Shown one piece after another: positions 24,364-32,839 of a stretch of 64,000 bases of DNA. The position numbers were made by a program, and so were the translations under genes. Source of the stretch: CAYVRJ01 sp964453645 (GTDB lineage: Bacteria; Bacillota; Clostridia; Christensenellales; JAWKQI01); contig CAYVRJ010000005.1 in the NCBI GenBank assembly GCA_964453645.1, forward strand, positions 62,001 through 126,000. The letters are read 5' to 3'. The notes under the pieces were generated by a model. It saw nothing but the letters and a program-made list of their open reading frames with translations. It was not told the origin of the DNA and ran no database searches. The stretch's first letter is position 1. Each line of letters begins with the position of its first letter.

Positions 24364-25764
24364 CTATCTGCGAATGCTGTAGCTGTACTTCTTGCGCTTC
24401 TTGAAGCGCTTGCGCTTTTGCCGCTTCACGTACGCCATACGCCACAACAACAACACAATCAACACCGCTGGCAACAACAGCCACCACCAAGGCGATATAT
24501 TGTTGCCCCCCAACACCTCGTCGGGTGATGCCGCCTCTTGGGTGCGCACCGGAGGCTGTTCGGTCAGCTCCTCCGGGTTCGTCTGCGCAACGTCACGAGA
24601 TGCCAATAAATTGGCAGTGATCAACACCTCATCCCCCAGAGAATATTCAATCTTACCTAATACTTGTCCCTTGGAAATAGGTGCTTGAATGTTTTCATCT
24701 ATGGTCACCTTCACATCCAAATCTGTGCCACTCTCAATGGCTTCCACTTGCTCGGGTGTGCCCGAAAAATAACTCTTGCCATCCGAACCCACTCCGGGGG
24801 TCAACTCCAACCGCCCTCCCTGAGGGTCTTTCACCGATGCCTGCAAAACGTCCACCATTTGTTTTTCACTCTGGCTGATAATCTTTGAAACATCGATGGT
24901 CTTAAAGTTATTAAAACCGTATTCAAACATCTGCGTTGCAGCTTGCCACCGCTCGGTGCGCTTTTCTGTCATATCGCCGTACACCACGGCAATAAACGAA
25001 CTGCCGTCCTTTTCTGCAACGGCAACCAAACAGCCCCCCGCTGCGGGGGTGGAACCCGTCTTACCTCCCGTGGCATACTTGTAATAGTTTGCGTCGTCGG
25101 GTTTCATGAGCAAGTTTGAATTTTCAAACTCCTGGGGGTCCTTGTGTTTGTTGGTGGGTGGTACGGTATATTTTGTAGTGCCAAAAATCTTCTTAAACAT
25201 GGGGTTTTGCAGGGCATATTGGGTGAGGGTGGCCATGTCGGCAGGGGTGGTGTAGTGTGCCTCGTCCTGCAAGCCCGAGGGTTCGGTGAAGCGAGAGTTT
25301 TCCATGCCAATCTCTTGAGCCTTCTCGTTCATCATCTCCGCAAAGGCTTCCACAGAACCAGCAATGCCCACTGCAATGGTGTTTGCCGCATCGTTACCCG
25401 AGGGTAACATCATGCCGTAGAGCAGGTCTTCCAGTTTTACTTTTTCCCCCTCGATTAAGCCCATTTTGCTGGAGTTTGCACCGATCCTTCGGCGAATCTC
25501 CTCACCTGCGGTGAATTCCGCATTGAGATCACCCTTCTCCAGTGCCACGATGAGGGTTAAAATTTTGGTGGTGCTGGCGGGGAATATTCTTTCGTCCCCA
25601 CCCTTCTCAAACAGCTTCCTGCCCGAGGATGCGTCAATAAGCATGAGGGACTTGGATTTCAACTTAGAATCGTCGAACTTCGGTTCGGCCAAAACCACAC
25701 CTGTAAAAATTGTGGAGATCAACAAGCTTAAAATGAGTGCAAATAAAAGGATTCGTTTCACCAT
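24364..25764 (-). CDS. D-alanyl-D-alanine carboxypeptidase, DacF type
   Basis: A 466-residue penicillin-binding protein that trims D-Ala from peptidoglycan stem peptides outside the cell. It has a signal peptide (about 1-26), the S11 domain with ASTTK (catalytic Ser and Lys), PSGNDAAN and the GGKTGSTPAAGG box, a PBP5-type C-terminal beta domain (about 285-390), then a membrane helix (WWWLLLPAVLIVLLLW) and a strongly basic tail (RQKRKRFKKRKK). ATG 25764 follows AAGGTGGT. The C-terminal anchor is a true helix rather than the amphipathic helix of E. coli PBP5. Confidence 0.93.
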   Translation of the reverse strand: MVKRILLFALILSLLISTIFTGVVLAEPKFDDSKLKSKSLMLIDASSGRKLFEKGGDERIFPASTTKILTLIVALEKGDLNAEFTAGEEIRRRIGANSSKMGLIEGEKVKLEDLLYGMMLPSGNDAANTIAVGIAGSVEAFAEMMNEKAQEIGMENSRFTEPSGLQDEAHYTTPADMATLTQYALQNPMFKKIFGTTKYTVPPTNKHKDPQEFENSNLLMKPDDANYYKYATGGKTGSTPAAGGCLVAVAEKDGSSFIAVVYGDMTEKRTERWQAATQMFEYGFNNFKTIDVSKIISQSEKQMVDVLQASVKDPQGGRLELTPGVGSDGKSYFSGTPEQVEAIESGTDLDVKVTIDENIQAPISKGQVLGKIEYSLGDEVLITANLLASRDVAQTNPEELTEQPPVRTQEAASPDEVLGGNNISPWWWLLLPAVLIVLLLWRMAYVKRQKRKRFKKRKKYSYSIRR

Positions 25765-25794
25765 ATACCACCTTAATATATATAAGTTCACAAT

Positions 25795-25836
25795 ATTATA
25801 ACAAAGCATTTGCCGTTTGTATAGCGACAAATGCTT
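25795..25836 (-). promoter_or_regulatory. Promoter of the carboxypeptidase gene embedded in an inverted repeat
   Basis: On the minus strand TATACA (25823-25818), 17 bases and a perfect TATAAT (25800-25795). A perfect 9-bp inverted repeat, AAGCATTTG (25804-25812) and CAAATGCTT (25828-25836), brackets the -35 box. It could be an operator, or a terminator of the ACT gene upstream; it lacks a clear T-run. Confidence 0.5.
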
Positions 25837-25870
25837 ATATTTTCAATTTATTAAAAATTTGTGTAGAATA

Positions 25871-26278
25871 TTAAAGAAGTGTGAAGCCAGCCTTTGTGAG
25901 CGCTTCCACCGACTTTTTGTCGTCGCTGGTCTTGATGATGATCACGGCATCGGCATCGTCGTGGGTGAGATATGCATAGGAATACTCGATGCTCAAGTCG
26001 TTTTCAAAGAGCACACCCAGCATTTCGTGCATGGCCCCCGGCTTGTGTGCAAGCATCACGCCAATCACCTCGCTGACCATGGCGGTAATACCCTTGTCCA
26101 TGAGGCAGGCATAAGCCTTGTCCGGATCGTTTAAGATCATGCGCATAATGCCAAAACTTTCGGTGTCCGCAATGCCAAAGGCACGGATATCGATGTCGTT
26201 TTCAGCCAAAATCTTGGTTACGTCTTTGAGCCTGCCCTTGGAGTTTTCCAGAAAAACGGAAAGTTGTTTTAAAAACAT
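25871..26278 (-). CDS. Tandem ACT-domain amino-acid sensor
   Basis: A 135-residue protein of two ACT domains (1-65, LKQLSVFLENSKGRLKDVTK; 66-135, VIGVMLAHKPGAMHEMLGVL). ACT pairs bind amino acids and control enzymes or transcription. It is 13 bases after the phenylacetate-CoA ligase gene with GGAGG before its ATG, an association seen in many anaerobes. In this operon the ligand is most likely an aromatic amino acid; that is inference from the T-box and paaK. Confidence 0.88.
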   Translation of the reverse strand: MFLKQLSVFLENSKGRLKDVTKILAENDIDIRAFGIADTESFGIMRMILNDPDKAYACLMDKGITAMVSEVIGVMLAHKPGAMHEMLGVLFENDLSIEYSYAYLTHDDADAVIIIKTSDDKKSVEALTKAGFTLL

Positions 26279-26291
26279 AGTTGTTTCCTCC

Positions 26292-27584
26292 CTAGTCCAT
26301 CTTGCGCTTGTCGATCACCCGCACCGCCTTACCTTCCGACCGGGCGATTGTCCGGGGTTCCACCAAGCGAACGTTCACAGCAACACCCAGTGTGGATACA
26401 ATGGCGTGTTCGATCTTCTTTTGTGCCCGCTCCAACACTTTGATCTCGTCGGAGAACATTTCGGGCAGCATCTCTACGATTACTTCCAGTGTATCAAGAT
26501 TTTCGATTCTGTCAACTATTAATTGATAGTGAGGGGCAGATTGGCCCAAATTGAGCAGCACCGATTCGATTTGGGAGGGGAACACGTTTACGCCCCGGAT
26601 GATGAGCATGTCGTCTGTGCGTCCCTTGGGTTTACTCATCTTCACCGTGGTGCGGCCGCAGGCACACTTCTCGTAGGTGAGGGAAGCAATATCTCTCGTC
26701 CGGTAGCGGATTAAGGGCAGTGCTTCTTTGGTGATGCAGGTGAACACCAGCTCTCCGCTCTCTCCCTCGGGTAATACTTCGCCCGTGTCGGGGTCGATGA
26801 TTTCGGGGATGAAGTGGTCTTCCTGTACGTGGAGACCGTTTTGGCACTGGCACTCCACAGATACCCCTGGCCCCATGATTTCGGACAGGCCGTAGATATC
26901 ATAGGCTTTGATGTGCAGCCGTTCCTGAATTTCGGCACGCATGTGCTCCGTCCACGGCTCTGCGCCGAAGATGCCCGCCTTTAAGGGCAGATCTTTCACC
27001 CCGGCTTCTTCCAAAGCTTCTGCCAAATACAGGGCATAGGAAGGAGTGCAGCAGATGATGGTGGAACCAAAGTCTTTTAAAATTTGCATCTGGCGCTGGG
27101 TATTTCCCACCGAAACGGGTATGGTCTTGCAGTTTAACTTTTCCGAACCGTAGTGCATTCCCAGTCCACCGGTGAACAGGCCGTAACCGTAGGCCACGTG
27201 GACGTAATCCTTTTCACTGCCCCCGCAGGAAGCGATGGAACGGGCACAGCACTGTGCAAACACTTCGATGTCGTTCTTGGTATAACCAACCACCGTCTGC
27301 TTGCCCGTGGTGCCCGAGGATGCGTGGATTCTGGCCACTTCGTCCATGGGGCAGGCAAATAAACCATAGGGGTAGGTGTCCCGCAAGTCCTGTTTGTAGG
27401 TGAAGGGCAGCTTTTTAAGATCGGCAACGGAGTTGATGTCGCTGGGTTTAATGCCCGCTTCATCCAACCGCTGCTTGTATAAGGGCACGTTCTGATACAC
27501 CCGCTCAACGGTTTTCCTAAGGCGCTCCCCTTGGAGTTTTTCAATTTCTTGTCTCGATGCACTTTCAATCTTATCCAGTATCAT
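26292..27584 (-). CDS. paaK: Phenylacetate--CoA ligase
   Basis: A 430-residue AMP-forming acyl-CoA ligase of the PaaK family, about the usual 430-440. The AMP-binding motif is SSGTTGKQTVVGYT (about 90-103), followed by YGLSEIMGPG and YRTRDIASL in the core; the C-terminal AMP-binding_C_2 domain has KGRTDDMLIIRGVNVFPSQIE. It activates phenylacetate or another aryl acid to its CoA thioester. The ATG overlaps the transporter stop (ATGA). No iorAB genes lie next to it, so the downstream oxidoreductase would have to be elsewhere. Confidence 0.93.
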   Translation of the reverse strand: MILDKIESASRQEIEKLQGERLRKTVERVYQNVPLYKQRLDEAGIKPSDINSVADLKKLPFTYKQDLRDTYPYGLFACPMDEVARIHASSGTTGKQTVVGYTKNDIEVFAQCCARSIASCGGSEKDYVHVAYGYGLFTGGLGMHYGSEKLNCKTIPVSVGNTQRQMQILKDFGSTIICCTPSYALYLAEALEEAGVKDLPLKAGIFGAEPWTEHMRAEIQERLHIKAYDIYGLSEIMGPGVSVECQCQNGLHVQEDHFIPEIIDPDTGEVLPEGESGELVFTCITKEALPLIRYRTRDIASLTYEKCACGRTTVKMSKPKGRTDDMLIIRGVNVFPSQIESVLLNLGQSAPHYQLIVDRIENLDTLEVIVEMLPEMFSDEIKVLERAQKKIEHAIVSTLGVAVNVRLVEPRTIARSEGKAVRVIDKRKMD

Positions 27585-28765
27585 GACTTTGTTTCTCCTT
27601 TAATTGGTTTAATGAGCAGCATAGCTATAATGGAAATGGCCGTTACCCCTGCTGCAATTAAAAACGAAAGGGTGTAATCCCCCGATTGGGTGGAGTTAAT
27701 AGCCCCTGCAATGTAGGGGAAAACCACCGCCGAAACGCCAAAGCCCATCATCACAGCCCCGTAGTTGGAACCTGCGTGTTTGGTGCCAAAGAAGCTGGTG
27801 GTGAGGGTTGGGTAGACTCCCGAGGTTCCGCCGTAGGAAAAGGCAATCCCTGCGATGAACAAGAGGAAGAGGGGACCTGTTGCAAAGGTTAAACACGCTG
27901 CACTGATGAGGGTGATACCCCCGATCATGAGGATTGCATTTTTTCTGCCCATCTTGTCGCTGAGCCATGCCACTACCAACCGCCCTAAGGTGCTGGCAAT
28001 ACCCATGAGCATAACGGAAAACAGTGCCAGTTCGGGGGACAATCCCTTTAGTTCCCCGATTTGCTTCACCAAGGGGTTGATGATGAAATACGCAGGGGTG
28101 ATGAGCATCATGGAGATGGTGATGAAATAAAACTGGGGTGTCTTTAAAATTTCTTTGGTGGTGTATTGTTTTACTTCGGTACTAACAGCAGCACCCTGAA
28201 CCTTTTCGGGGTTTTTAATGAACAGCCATGCGATAAAACAAATGACCAAGAATCCACCCGCCATAATTTGAAAGGTGCTGGCAACTCCCACGGATTTTAA
28301 CAAAGCTTCGGCCACAGGGGTGAACACCACCACGCTGGCACCAAAGGCGCACACGATCATACCCGTTGCAAATCCACGCTTGTGGGGGAAGAAACCCTGG
28401 GCGCACTGCATGATTGCGGTGTACGCACTGCCCACGCCAAACCCGCCGATCACACCGTAGGTGAGGTAGAGCAGGATGGGGGAATTGACCAAAGAGGACA
28501 GGAATATACCCACACTAAAGCATAGAATTCCCAACAGCACAGCGATTTTGGGGCCTTTTTTATCGGAGATCCGACCACCCACTAAAATGCCGATGACAAA
28601 CATAAACAACATGACCGAAGCGGTATATGCAATGGATGCGGGTTCGTAGTTGAAGTACTCCACAACATATTTTTGAAAGATGCTCCACATGTAGATGATG
28701 CCGATGCACAGTTCCACCACCATGCCGGCGATGAGCACAACAATTGGATTTGTTTTCTTCTCCAT
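27581..28765 (-). CDS. OFA-type major facilitator (carboxylate antiporter family)
   Basis: A 394-residue transporter with twelve predicted helices. Features of the oxalate/formate antiporter family include the N-terminal GMVVELCIGIIYMWSIF helix, the loop GGRISDKKGPK between helices 2 and 3, and GRLVVAWLSDKMGRKN between 8 and 9. Substrates in this family are small carboxylates. It is the first gene of the T-box operon and overlaps paaK, so phenylacetate or a related aryl acid is the likely cargo; this is inference. Confidence 0.9.
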   Translation of the reverse strand: MEKKTNPIVVLIAGMVVELCIGIIYMWSIFQKYVVEYFNYEPASIAYTASVMLFMFVIGILVGGRISDKKGPKIAVLLGILCFSVGIFLSSLVNSPILLYLTYGVIGGFGVGSAYTAIMQCAQGFFPHKRGFATGMIVCAFGASVVVFTPVAEALLKSVGVASTFQIMAGGFLVICFIAWLFIKNPEKVQGAAVSTEVKQYTTKEILKTPQFYFITISMMLITPAYFIINPLVKQIGELKGLSPELALFSVMLMGIASTLGRLVVAWLSDKMGRKNAILMIGGITLISAACLTFATGPLFLLFIAGIAFSYGGTSGVYPTLTTSFFGTKHAGSNYGAVMMGFGVSAVVFPYIAGAINSTQSGDYTLSFLIAAGVTAISIIAMLLIKPIKGETKS

Positions 28766-28800
28766 AGATTTCTAACCTTTCTTTATTTTTAATAAAATAT

Positions 28801-28832
28801 AAAAACCCGCCCTAATATTCTTAGGACGGGTT
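28801..28832 (-). terminator. Conditional terminator of the T-box leader
   Basis: Stem 28830-28821 with 28815-28806 and a short loop, followed by TTTTTATATTTTATT. It overlaps the 3' half of the antiterminator (ACCCGTCCT). Confidence 0.9.
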
Positions 28833-29088
28833 GAAACCTTTTTACCCGCGGTACCACCTAAATTGCCTAAACAAGGTTTAAGCCCCTTAGCCGCACATCC
28901 ATCAACGTGCGTTTCATATAACGGTGAAAACCGGCAAAGCCTACAGGTCTTGTTAGACGTTCAACCCTGCTGCTCGAGGGGGAAATGGCAGTTTTTGCCG
29001 GATATCCTCTTCCACCAAATGAGGACTCTCTACAAACCGGTGGTAAAAACCCCGCACCCTGTCAACGCATTTAAACTATATTTACTTG
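28801..29088 (-). ncRNA. T-box riboswitch leader, specifier probably UUC (Phe)
   Basis: Read on the minus strand. Stem I carries the AGAGAG element and a distal hairpin TCCTC-ATTTGGTGGAA-GAGGA. The 3' side holds the specifier region ATTTC followed by CCCCTCGAGC, placing the codon UUC at 28984-28982. The T-box itself, AGGTGGTACCGCGG, is at 28859-28846. A competing terminator CCCGTCCTAA / TTAGGGCGGG (28830-28806) with a T-tract ends about 40 bases before the transporter start. Uncharged tRNA should stabilise the antiterminator and turn the operon on. The T-box is certain; the codon call rests on alignment by eye. Confidence 0.93.
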
Positions 29089-29094
29089 ATTTGT

Positions 29095-29123
29095 ACTATA
29101 CCATGTGTTTCCTTCACTGTCAA
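29095..29123 (-). promoter_or_regulatory. Strong sigma-A promoter of the T-box operon
   Basis: Perfect TTGACA (29123-29118), 17 bases and TATAGT (29100-29095); transcription should start near 29088. Confidence 0.85.
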
Positions 29124-29328
29124 GGTTTTTTCAAAGGCAGCGTTTTTTATAAATCATGATACAAAATATATTGAAGGGGTGTTACAGATGCCCTTTCCTT
29201 CCCCTTTCTATCAAAAATTCATAAATGGTTCGTCAAAAACATACATTGTGACAAGAGGGGGTTCGTGTGAAAGAATGTTTAATGAGTATTTGTTCCGTAA
29301 GTGAAACGGCGGAATGGAGTTTTTATCT

Positions 29329-30216
29329 ATGAAGCGACCTTTTGTTCTTTTTATGCTTTTCATCATCGGGGGACTGCTGATTCTGCTGCCCTCCGTGTTG
29401 CAATACGCTGTTAAATCTGGCTTCACATATCCCGAAAAAACACCCGAACCGAGCTACACCGGCAGGCTCACCCTGTGGCACATCGGTGAAACTGTGAATA
29501 CGTTTGGTGTATTGAAAAAAGCAGCAGATGCTTTCGAGCGAAAGAACATCTACGTGTTTATCGATTGTTATAATGTAAGTGAAAAGCAAGCTTTGGAGCG
29601 ACTGGCCAAGGGGGAAAAGCCCGATATCTTCACCTACTGCGAAACCCAAACGTTGTTTGAAACCAACCAACCAAAACCCTACGCCCTCTCTCCCTACCTG
29701 CTGTACGTCAGCGACGGCAACGAAAACAAAACCATATTTTCCATCAGCGATACGGTGGTGAAGCGTTCGGATATCAACGATTACGACATCGTCGATGCCA
29801 TGGAATTGGACGATACCTCCCAAATCCAATACGAATATATTAATGATGCGCAGGAAAAGTTTATAAAGGGAGAGGCGGGAGGACTCATTGCACCTCTTGC
29901 CTTTGAATATAAACTGAGAAACGTGAGTTCTGTTTCATACAACGCCTATGTGGTCTTTAACTATGCCGATCAGATTCGCTATGGGGATACCCTTTTGAGC
30001 GACAATGAATTAAAAAATCAGATGTGCCGCAAATTTGTGGATTCCCTGGTGTCCGAGCGGGTGCAAAAGAGTGTCATCTCTGCGGGGCATTTGTGCGTGG
30101 TGCCAAATTCGGGCACAGTGGATTACTCCGCATTGTACGACAACGCATCCGCACAGGAGGCCTACTTTTTGCTCATTGAAAAGGGTATTTTCCCCACTCC
30201 CCTATTTCAGGGTTGA
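29329..30216 (+). CDS. Membrane-anchored solute-binding-like protein
   Basis: A 295-residue protein with an N-terminal membrane helix (about 4-28) not followed by a lipobox, then an extracellular region resembling family 1 solute-binding proteins (GRLTLWHIGE, AADAFERKNIYVFIDCYN, LAKGEKPDIFTYCE, GLIAPLAFEY). It is short for that family (usually about 400) and no ABC permease genes lie nearby, so it may be a sensor or an orphan. ATG 29329 is preferred over 29314 because GGAG lies nine bases before it. The 3' end is duplicated in tandem. Confidence 0.6.
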   Translation: MKRPFVLFMLFIIGGLLILLPSVLQYAVKSGFTYPEKTPEPSYTGRLTLWHIGETVNTFGVLKKAADAFERKNIYVFIDCYNVSEKQALERLAKGEKPDIFTYCETQTLFETNQPKPYALSPYLLYVSDGNENKTIFSISDTVVKRSDINDYDIVDAMELDDTSQIQYEYINDAQEKFIKGEAGGLIAPLAFEYKLRNVSSVSYNAYVVFNYADQIRYGDTLLSDNELKNQMCRKFVDSLVSERVQKSVISAGHLCVVPNSGTVDYSALYDNASAQEAYFLLIEKGIFPTPLFQG

Positions 30217-30290
30217 AAAAAACAGTAAAAACAAAAAAGGGTATTTTCCCCATCCCATTATTTCAGGGTTGAAAAAAATAAAAAAATAAA
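30179..30290 (+). repeat. Imperfect 56-bp tandem duplication at a gene 3' end
   Basis: Unit 1 (30179-30234) includes the last codons and stop of the solute-binding-like gene; unit 2 (30235-30290) repeats it with a few changes. Both contain AAAAGGGTATTTTCCCCA and TTTCAGGGTTGAAAAAAA. The spacing to murB suggests no terminator function. Confidence 0.85.
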
Positions 30291-30304
30291 CTATATTTAT
30301 AATT

Positions 30305-31195
30305 ATGAAGGATTCGTATTTGAAAAAATTCAATATACAAACCAACTATCCCCTCTCCGCCCTAACAAGCTTTAAGACGGGAGGAGTTTGCCATTTCTTT
30401 GCAACCCCCCATTGTGCTTCCGAGCTACTTGAGCTGCTATCTTTCCTCCGGGAAGAGGGTGTGCCCGCTGTGGTGCTGGGCAAGGGTTCCAACGTGTTGG
30501 CCTCGGACAAAGGGTTTGACGGAGCCGTGATTTGCCCCAAATTCACAGATATCACCCTAGACCAGGACGAAATGACCGCGGGAGCAGGGGTGATCAACGG
30601 GGCACTGGTGTCCTTTGCCCATCAAAACGGCTTGACAGGCTTGGAATTTTTGGGGGGCATCCCCGGCACTGTGGGGGGAGCGGTTGTGATGAACGCCGGA
30701 GCCTACGACTGGGATGTGCGGATGTTTTTAAAGACAGCCAAAGTGCTCACCAAAGACTTTGCGTTCAAAGACAAAACTCCCGATGATCTGGAACTGTCCT
30801 ATCGCCACAGCAATATTGAAGCTCTGGGTCACATCGTGCTGAGTGCAACGTTTTATAAGCTGCACCGCGGGGATGTGGAGAAAGGCAAACAGGCCCTCAA
30901 GGAGTTAAACACCCGAAGGCGGGAGAAACAGCCACTCAACTTCCCCAGCGCGGGGTCCACCTTCAAGCGCCCTCCGGGTTTTTTTGCAGGTAAACTCATT
31001 CAGGATTGCGGTCTGTCGGGTTTTGCCATAGGGGGAGCACAGGTTTCGGAAAAACACTGTGGGTTTATTATCAACACGGGGGATGCAACTTCCCAAGAAA
31101 TCTATAACCTCATACGCCACGTGCAAGAGGTGGTGGCACAAAAGACAGGGGTGTTTTTAGAACCCGAAATAAAGTTTTTGGGGGAGTTTTCGTGA
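30305..31195 (+). CDS. murB: UDP-N-acetylenolpyruvoylglucosamine reductase
   Basis: A 296-residue FAD enzyme that makes UDP-MurNAc, upstream of MurC in the pathway. FAD-binding PCMH domain features are VVLGKGSNVLASD and GLEFLGGIPGTVGGAVVMNAGA; the active-site region is YRHS, then PSAGSTFKRP (catalytic Ser) and the C-terminal VFLEPEIKFLG (catalytic Glu). It is a type IIb MurB by length. murB before rapZ-whiA is common in Clostridia. Confidence 0.96.
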   Translation: MKDSYLKKFNIQTNYPLSALTSFKTGGVCHFFATPHCASELLELLSFLREEGVPAVVLGKGSNVLASDKGFDGAVICPKFTDITLDQDEMTAGAGVINGALVSFAHQNGLTGLEFLGGIPGTVGGAVVMNAGAYDWDVRMFLKTAKVLTKDFAFKDKTPDDLELSYRHSNIEALGHIVLSATFYKLHRGDVEKGKQALKELNTRRREKQPLNFPSAGSTFKRPPGFFAGKLIQDCGLSGFAIGGAQVSEKHCGFIINTGDATSQEIYNLIRHVQEVVAQKTGVFLEPEIKFLGEFS

Positions 31196-31253
31196 AGGAG
31201 CGATATTGTATGGTTCTGTATAACCCAAGAGAAACGGTGGATTGGAGAAATTA

Positions 31254-31958
31254 ATGGAAATATTCGGGGACTTTCACACCCACACAATTTTTAGCCACGG
31301 AACGGGAACGGTTGAGGCAAACGTCAAGGCTGCAATTACTCGAGGGCTCAAGGCCATCGCCATCACCGACCACGACTCCACCCACATGTTCTACGGCATA
31401 CGCAAGCGCAATGAATATCTGGACGAAATCAAGCGGTGTCAAGACGTGTACGGGGACAGGATTAAGATTTTAGCGGGAGTAGAAGCGAATATCACTTCTG
31501 TTGTGGGGGGACAACAGAATAAACTTTCAAAATTTGATTTTATCGTATTGGGTTACCACAAGGCGGTATTCTACCGCAACATGACCAGTGCGTGGCACTT
31601 TTATATCAACAATCTTTCAGCAAAAGATAAAATAAAGGCGATTAGAGCCAACACGCGGGCGTATATTGCGGCCATCAACGCCATAGAAATCGATATCTTA
31701 GCACATCCCAACTATGGGGTGCCCTGCGATTGGTTGGCTATTGCTGCCGAGTGCGCAAAGACCGGGACGGCTATCGAGATCAACAATGCGAACATTGTTT
31801 TAACTGTAGAGGATTACGATGCACTTAAAGAAACAAACGTTCGGTTTGCCGTTTCCTCCGATGCCCATTGCCCTGAAAAAGTGGGTGTATTCGACAATGC
31901 CCTTGCCTTTATTAAGAAAACAAACATCAATTCGGACGACATAGTGAATGCGAGGTAA
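31254..31958 (+). CDS. PHP-domain phosphoesterase
   Basis: A 234-residue metal-dependent phosphoesterase of the PHP superfamily (YcdX-like). Metal ligands are visible in DFHTHTIFSHGTG, ITDHDS, AGVEANI, DILAHPNYG and SSDAHC. ATG 31254 has GGAGA seven bases upstream. It lies between murB and rapZ, a context shared by other clostridia, but the substrate is not known. Confidence 0.9.
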   Translation: MEIFGDFHTHTIFSHGTGTVEANVKAAITRGLKAIAITDHDSTHMFYGIRKRNEYLDEIKRCQDVYGDRIKILAGVEANITSVVGGQQNKLSKFDFIVLGYHKAVFYRNMTSAWHFYINNLSAKDKIKAIRANTRAYIAAINAIEIDILAHPNYGVPCDWLAIAAECAKTGTAIEINNANIVLTVEDYDALKETNVRFAVSSDAHCPEKVGVFDNALAFIKKTNINSDDIVNAR

Positions 31959-31965
31959 ATAATAC

Positions 31966-32820
31966 GTGAGACTGATCATCATAACAGGCATCTCGGGAGC
32001 GGGAAAAACCCAAGCCCTTCGGCGGTTGGAGGACATTGGCTTTTTCTGCGTGGACAATCTGCCCCCCACCCTGCTGCTGGAGTTTGCAAAGATATGCCAC
32101 GCCAATCAAAAGGAAAGCGTTGCAGTGGCCATCGACATGCGCATGGGCGCCATGTTCGACGACATTTACACAGCCATGGGTAAACTCAAGGAGCAGCCGG
32201 GGGTTGTCAGCGAGATTTTATATTTGGATGCCAGCGACGAGGTGCTCATCCGAAGGTTTAAAGAGACTCGGCGCAACCACCCCCTTTCCCCCAATGTGTT
32301 GACAGGTATAACCATGGAGCGGGATAAGCTCCACCGAATTAAGGGGATGGCACAAAACGTGCTGGATACCTCCCACTTCCTTCCCCGCAACTTAGGGGAA
32401 AGCATCGAACACTTGTATGCACAAAATGCGGATATTTCCATTGTGGTCATGTCCTTTGGGTTTAAGCGGGGTATTCCCCTGGATGCGGATATGGTGTTTG
32501 ACCTTCGGTTCATCCCCAACCCCTTTTATCAGCAGGAGCTAAAGGCCAAGACGGGGCTGGAACGGGAAGTTGCAGAATATGTCTTTGCCTCCCCCCGGGC
32601 GAAGGAGTTTGTGGATCGGGTGGATTCTCTGGTGAACTTCGTGGCCCCCTTTTACTTGGAGCAAGACAAAAAGCAGTTGGTCTTAGCCTTTGGCTGCACG
32701 GGGGGCATGCACCGCAGTGTTGCCGTTGCGGGGGAACTGTTCACACGGTTTGAAACCCAAGGGCACAAGGTGTTTTTGCAGCACAGGGATATTGGGTTGG
32801 ATTTACAAAAGGATGTCTGA
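31966..32820 (+). CDS. rapZ: RapZ/YvcJ nucleotide-binding protein
   Basis: A 284-residue ATP/GTP-binding protein. It has Walker A GISGAGKTQA at residues 8-17, the conserved CVDNLPP, and the C-terminal domain with FGCTGGMHRSVAVAGEL and HRDI. In E. coli it targets GlmZ RNA to control GlmS; in Bacillus YvcJ affects competence. It starts with GTG 31966. The next gene is whiA; the usual intervening yvcK is absent. Confidence 0.95.
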   Translation: MRLIIITGISGAGKTQALRRLEDIGFFCVDNLPPTLLLEFAKICHANQKESVAVAIDMRMGAMFDDIYTAMGKLKEQPGVVSEILYLDASDEVLIRRFKETRRNHPLSPNVLTGITMERDKLHRIKGMAQNVLDTSHFLPRNLGESIEHLYAQNADISIVVMSFGFKRGIPLDADMVFDLRFIPNPFYQQELKAKTGLEREVAEYVFASPRAKEFVDRVDSLVNFVAPFYLEQDKKQLVLAFGCTGGMHRSVAVAGELFTRFETQGHKVFLQHRDIGLDLQKDV

Positions 32821-32839
32821 TGGTTAAAATAAAACAGTT

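Noticed and set aside
29188..29304. 38-codon frame with a fair ribosome-binding site (AAGGGG) before the solute-binding-like gene
   Set aside because: Too short and without recognisable features or a clear promoter; could be a leader peptide, but there is no attenuator nearby.
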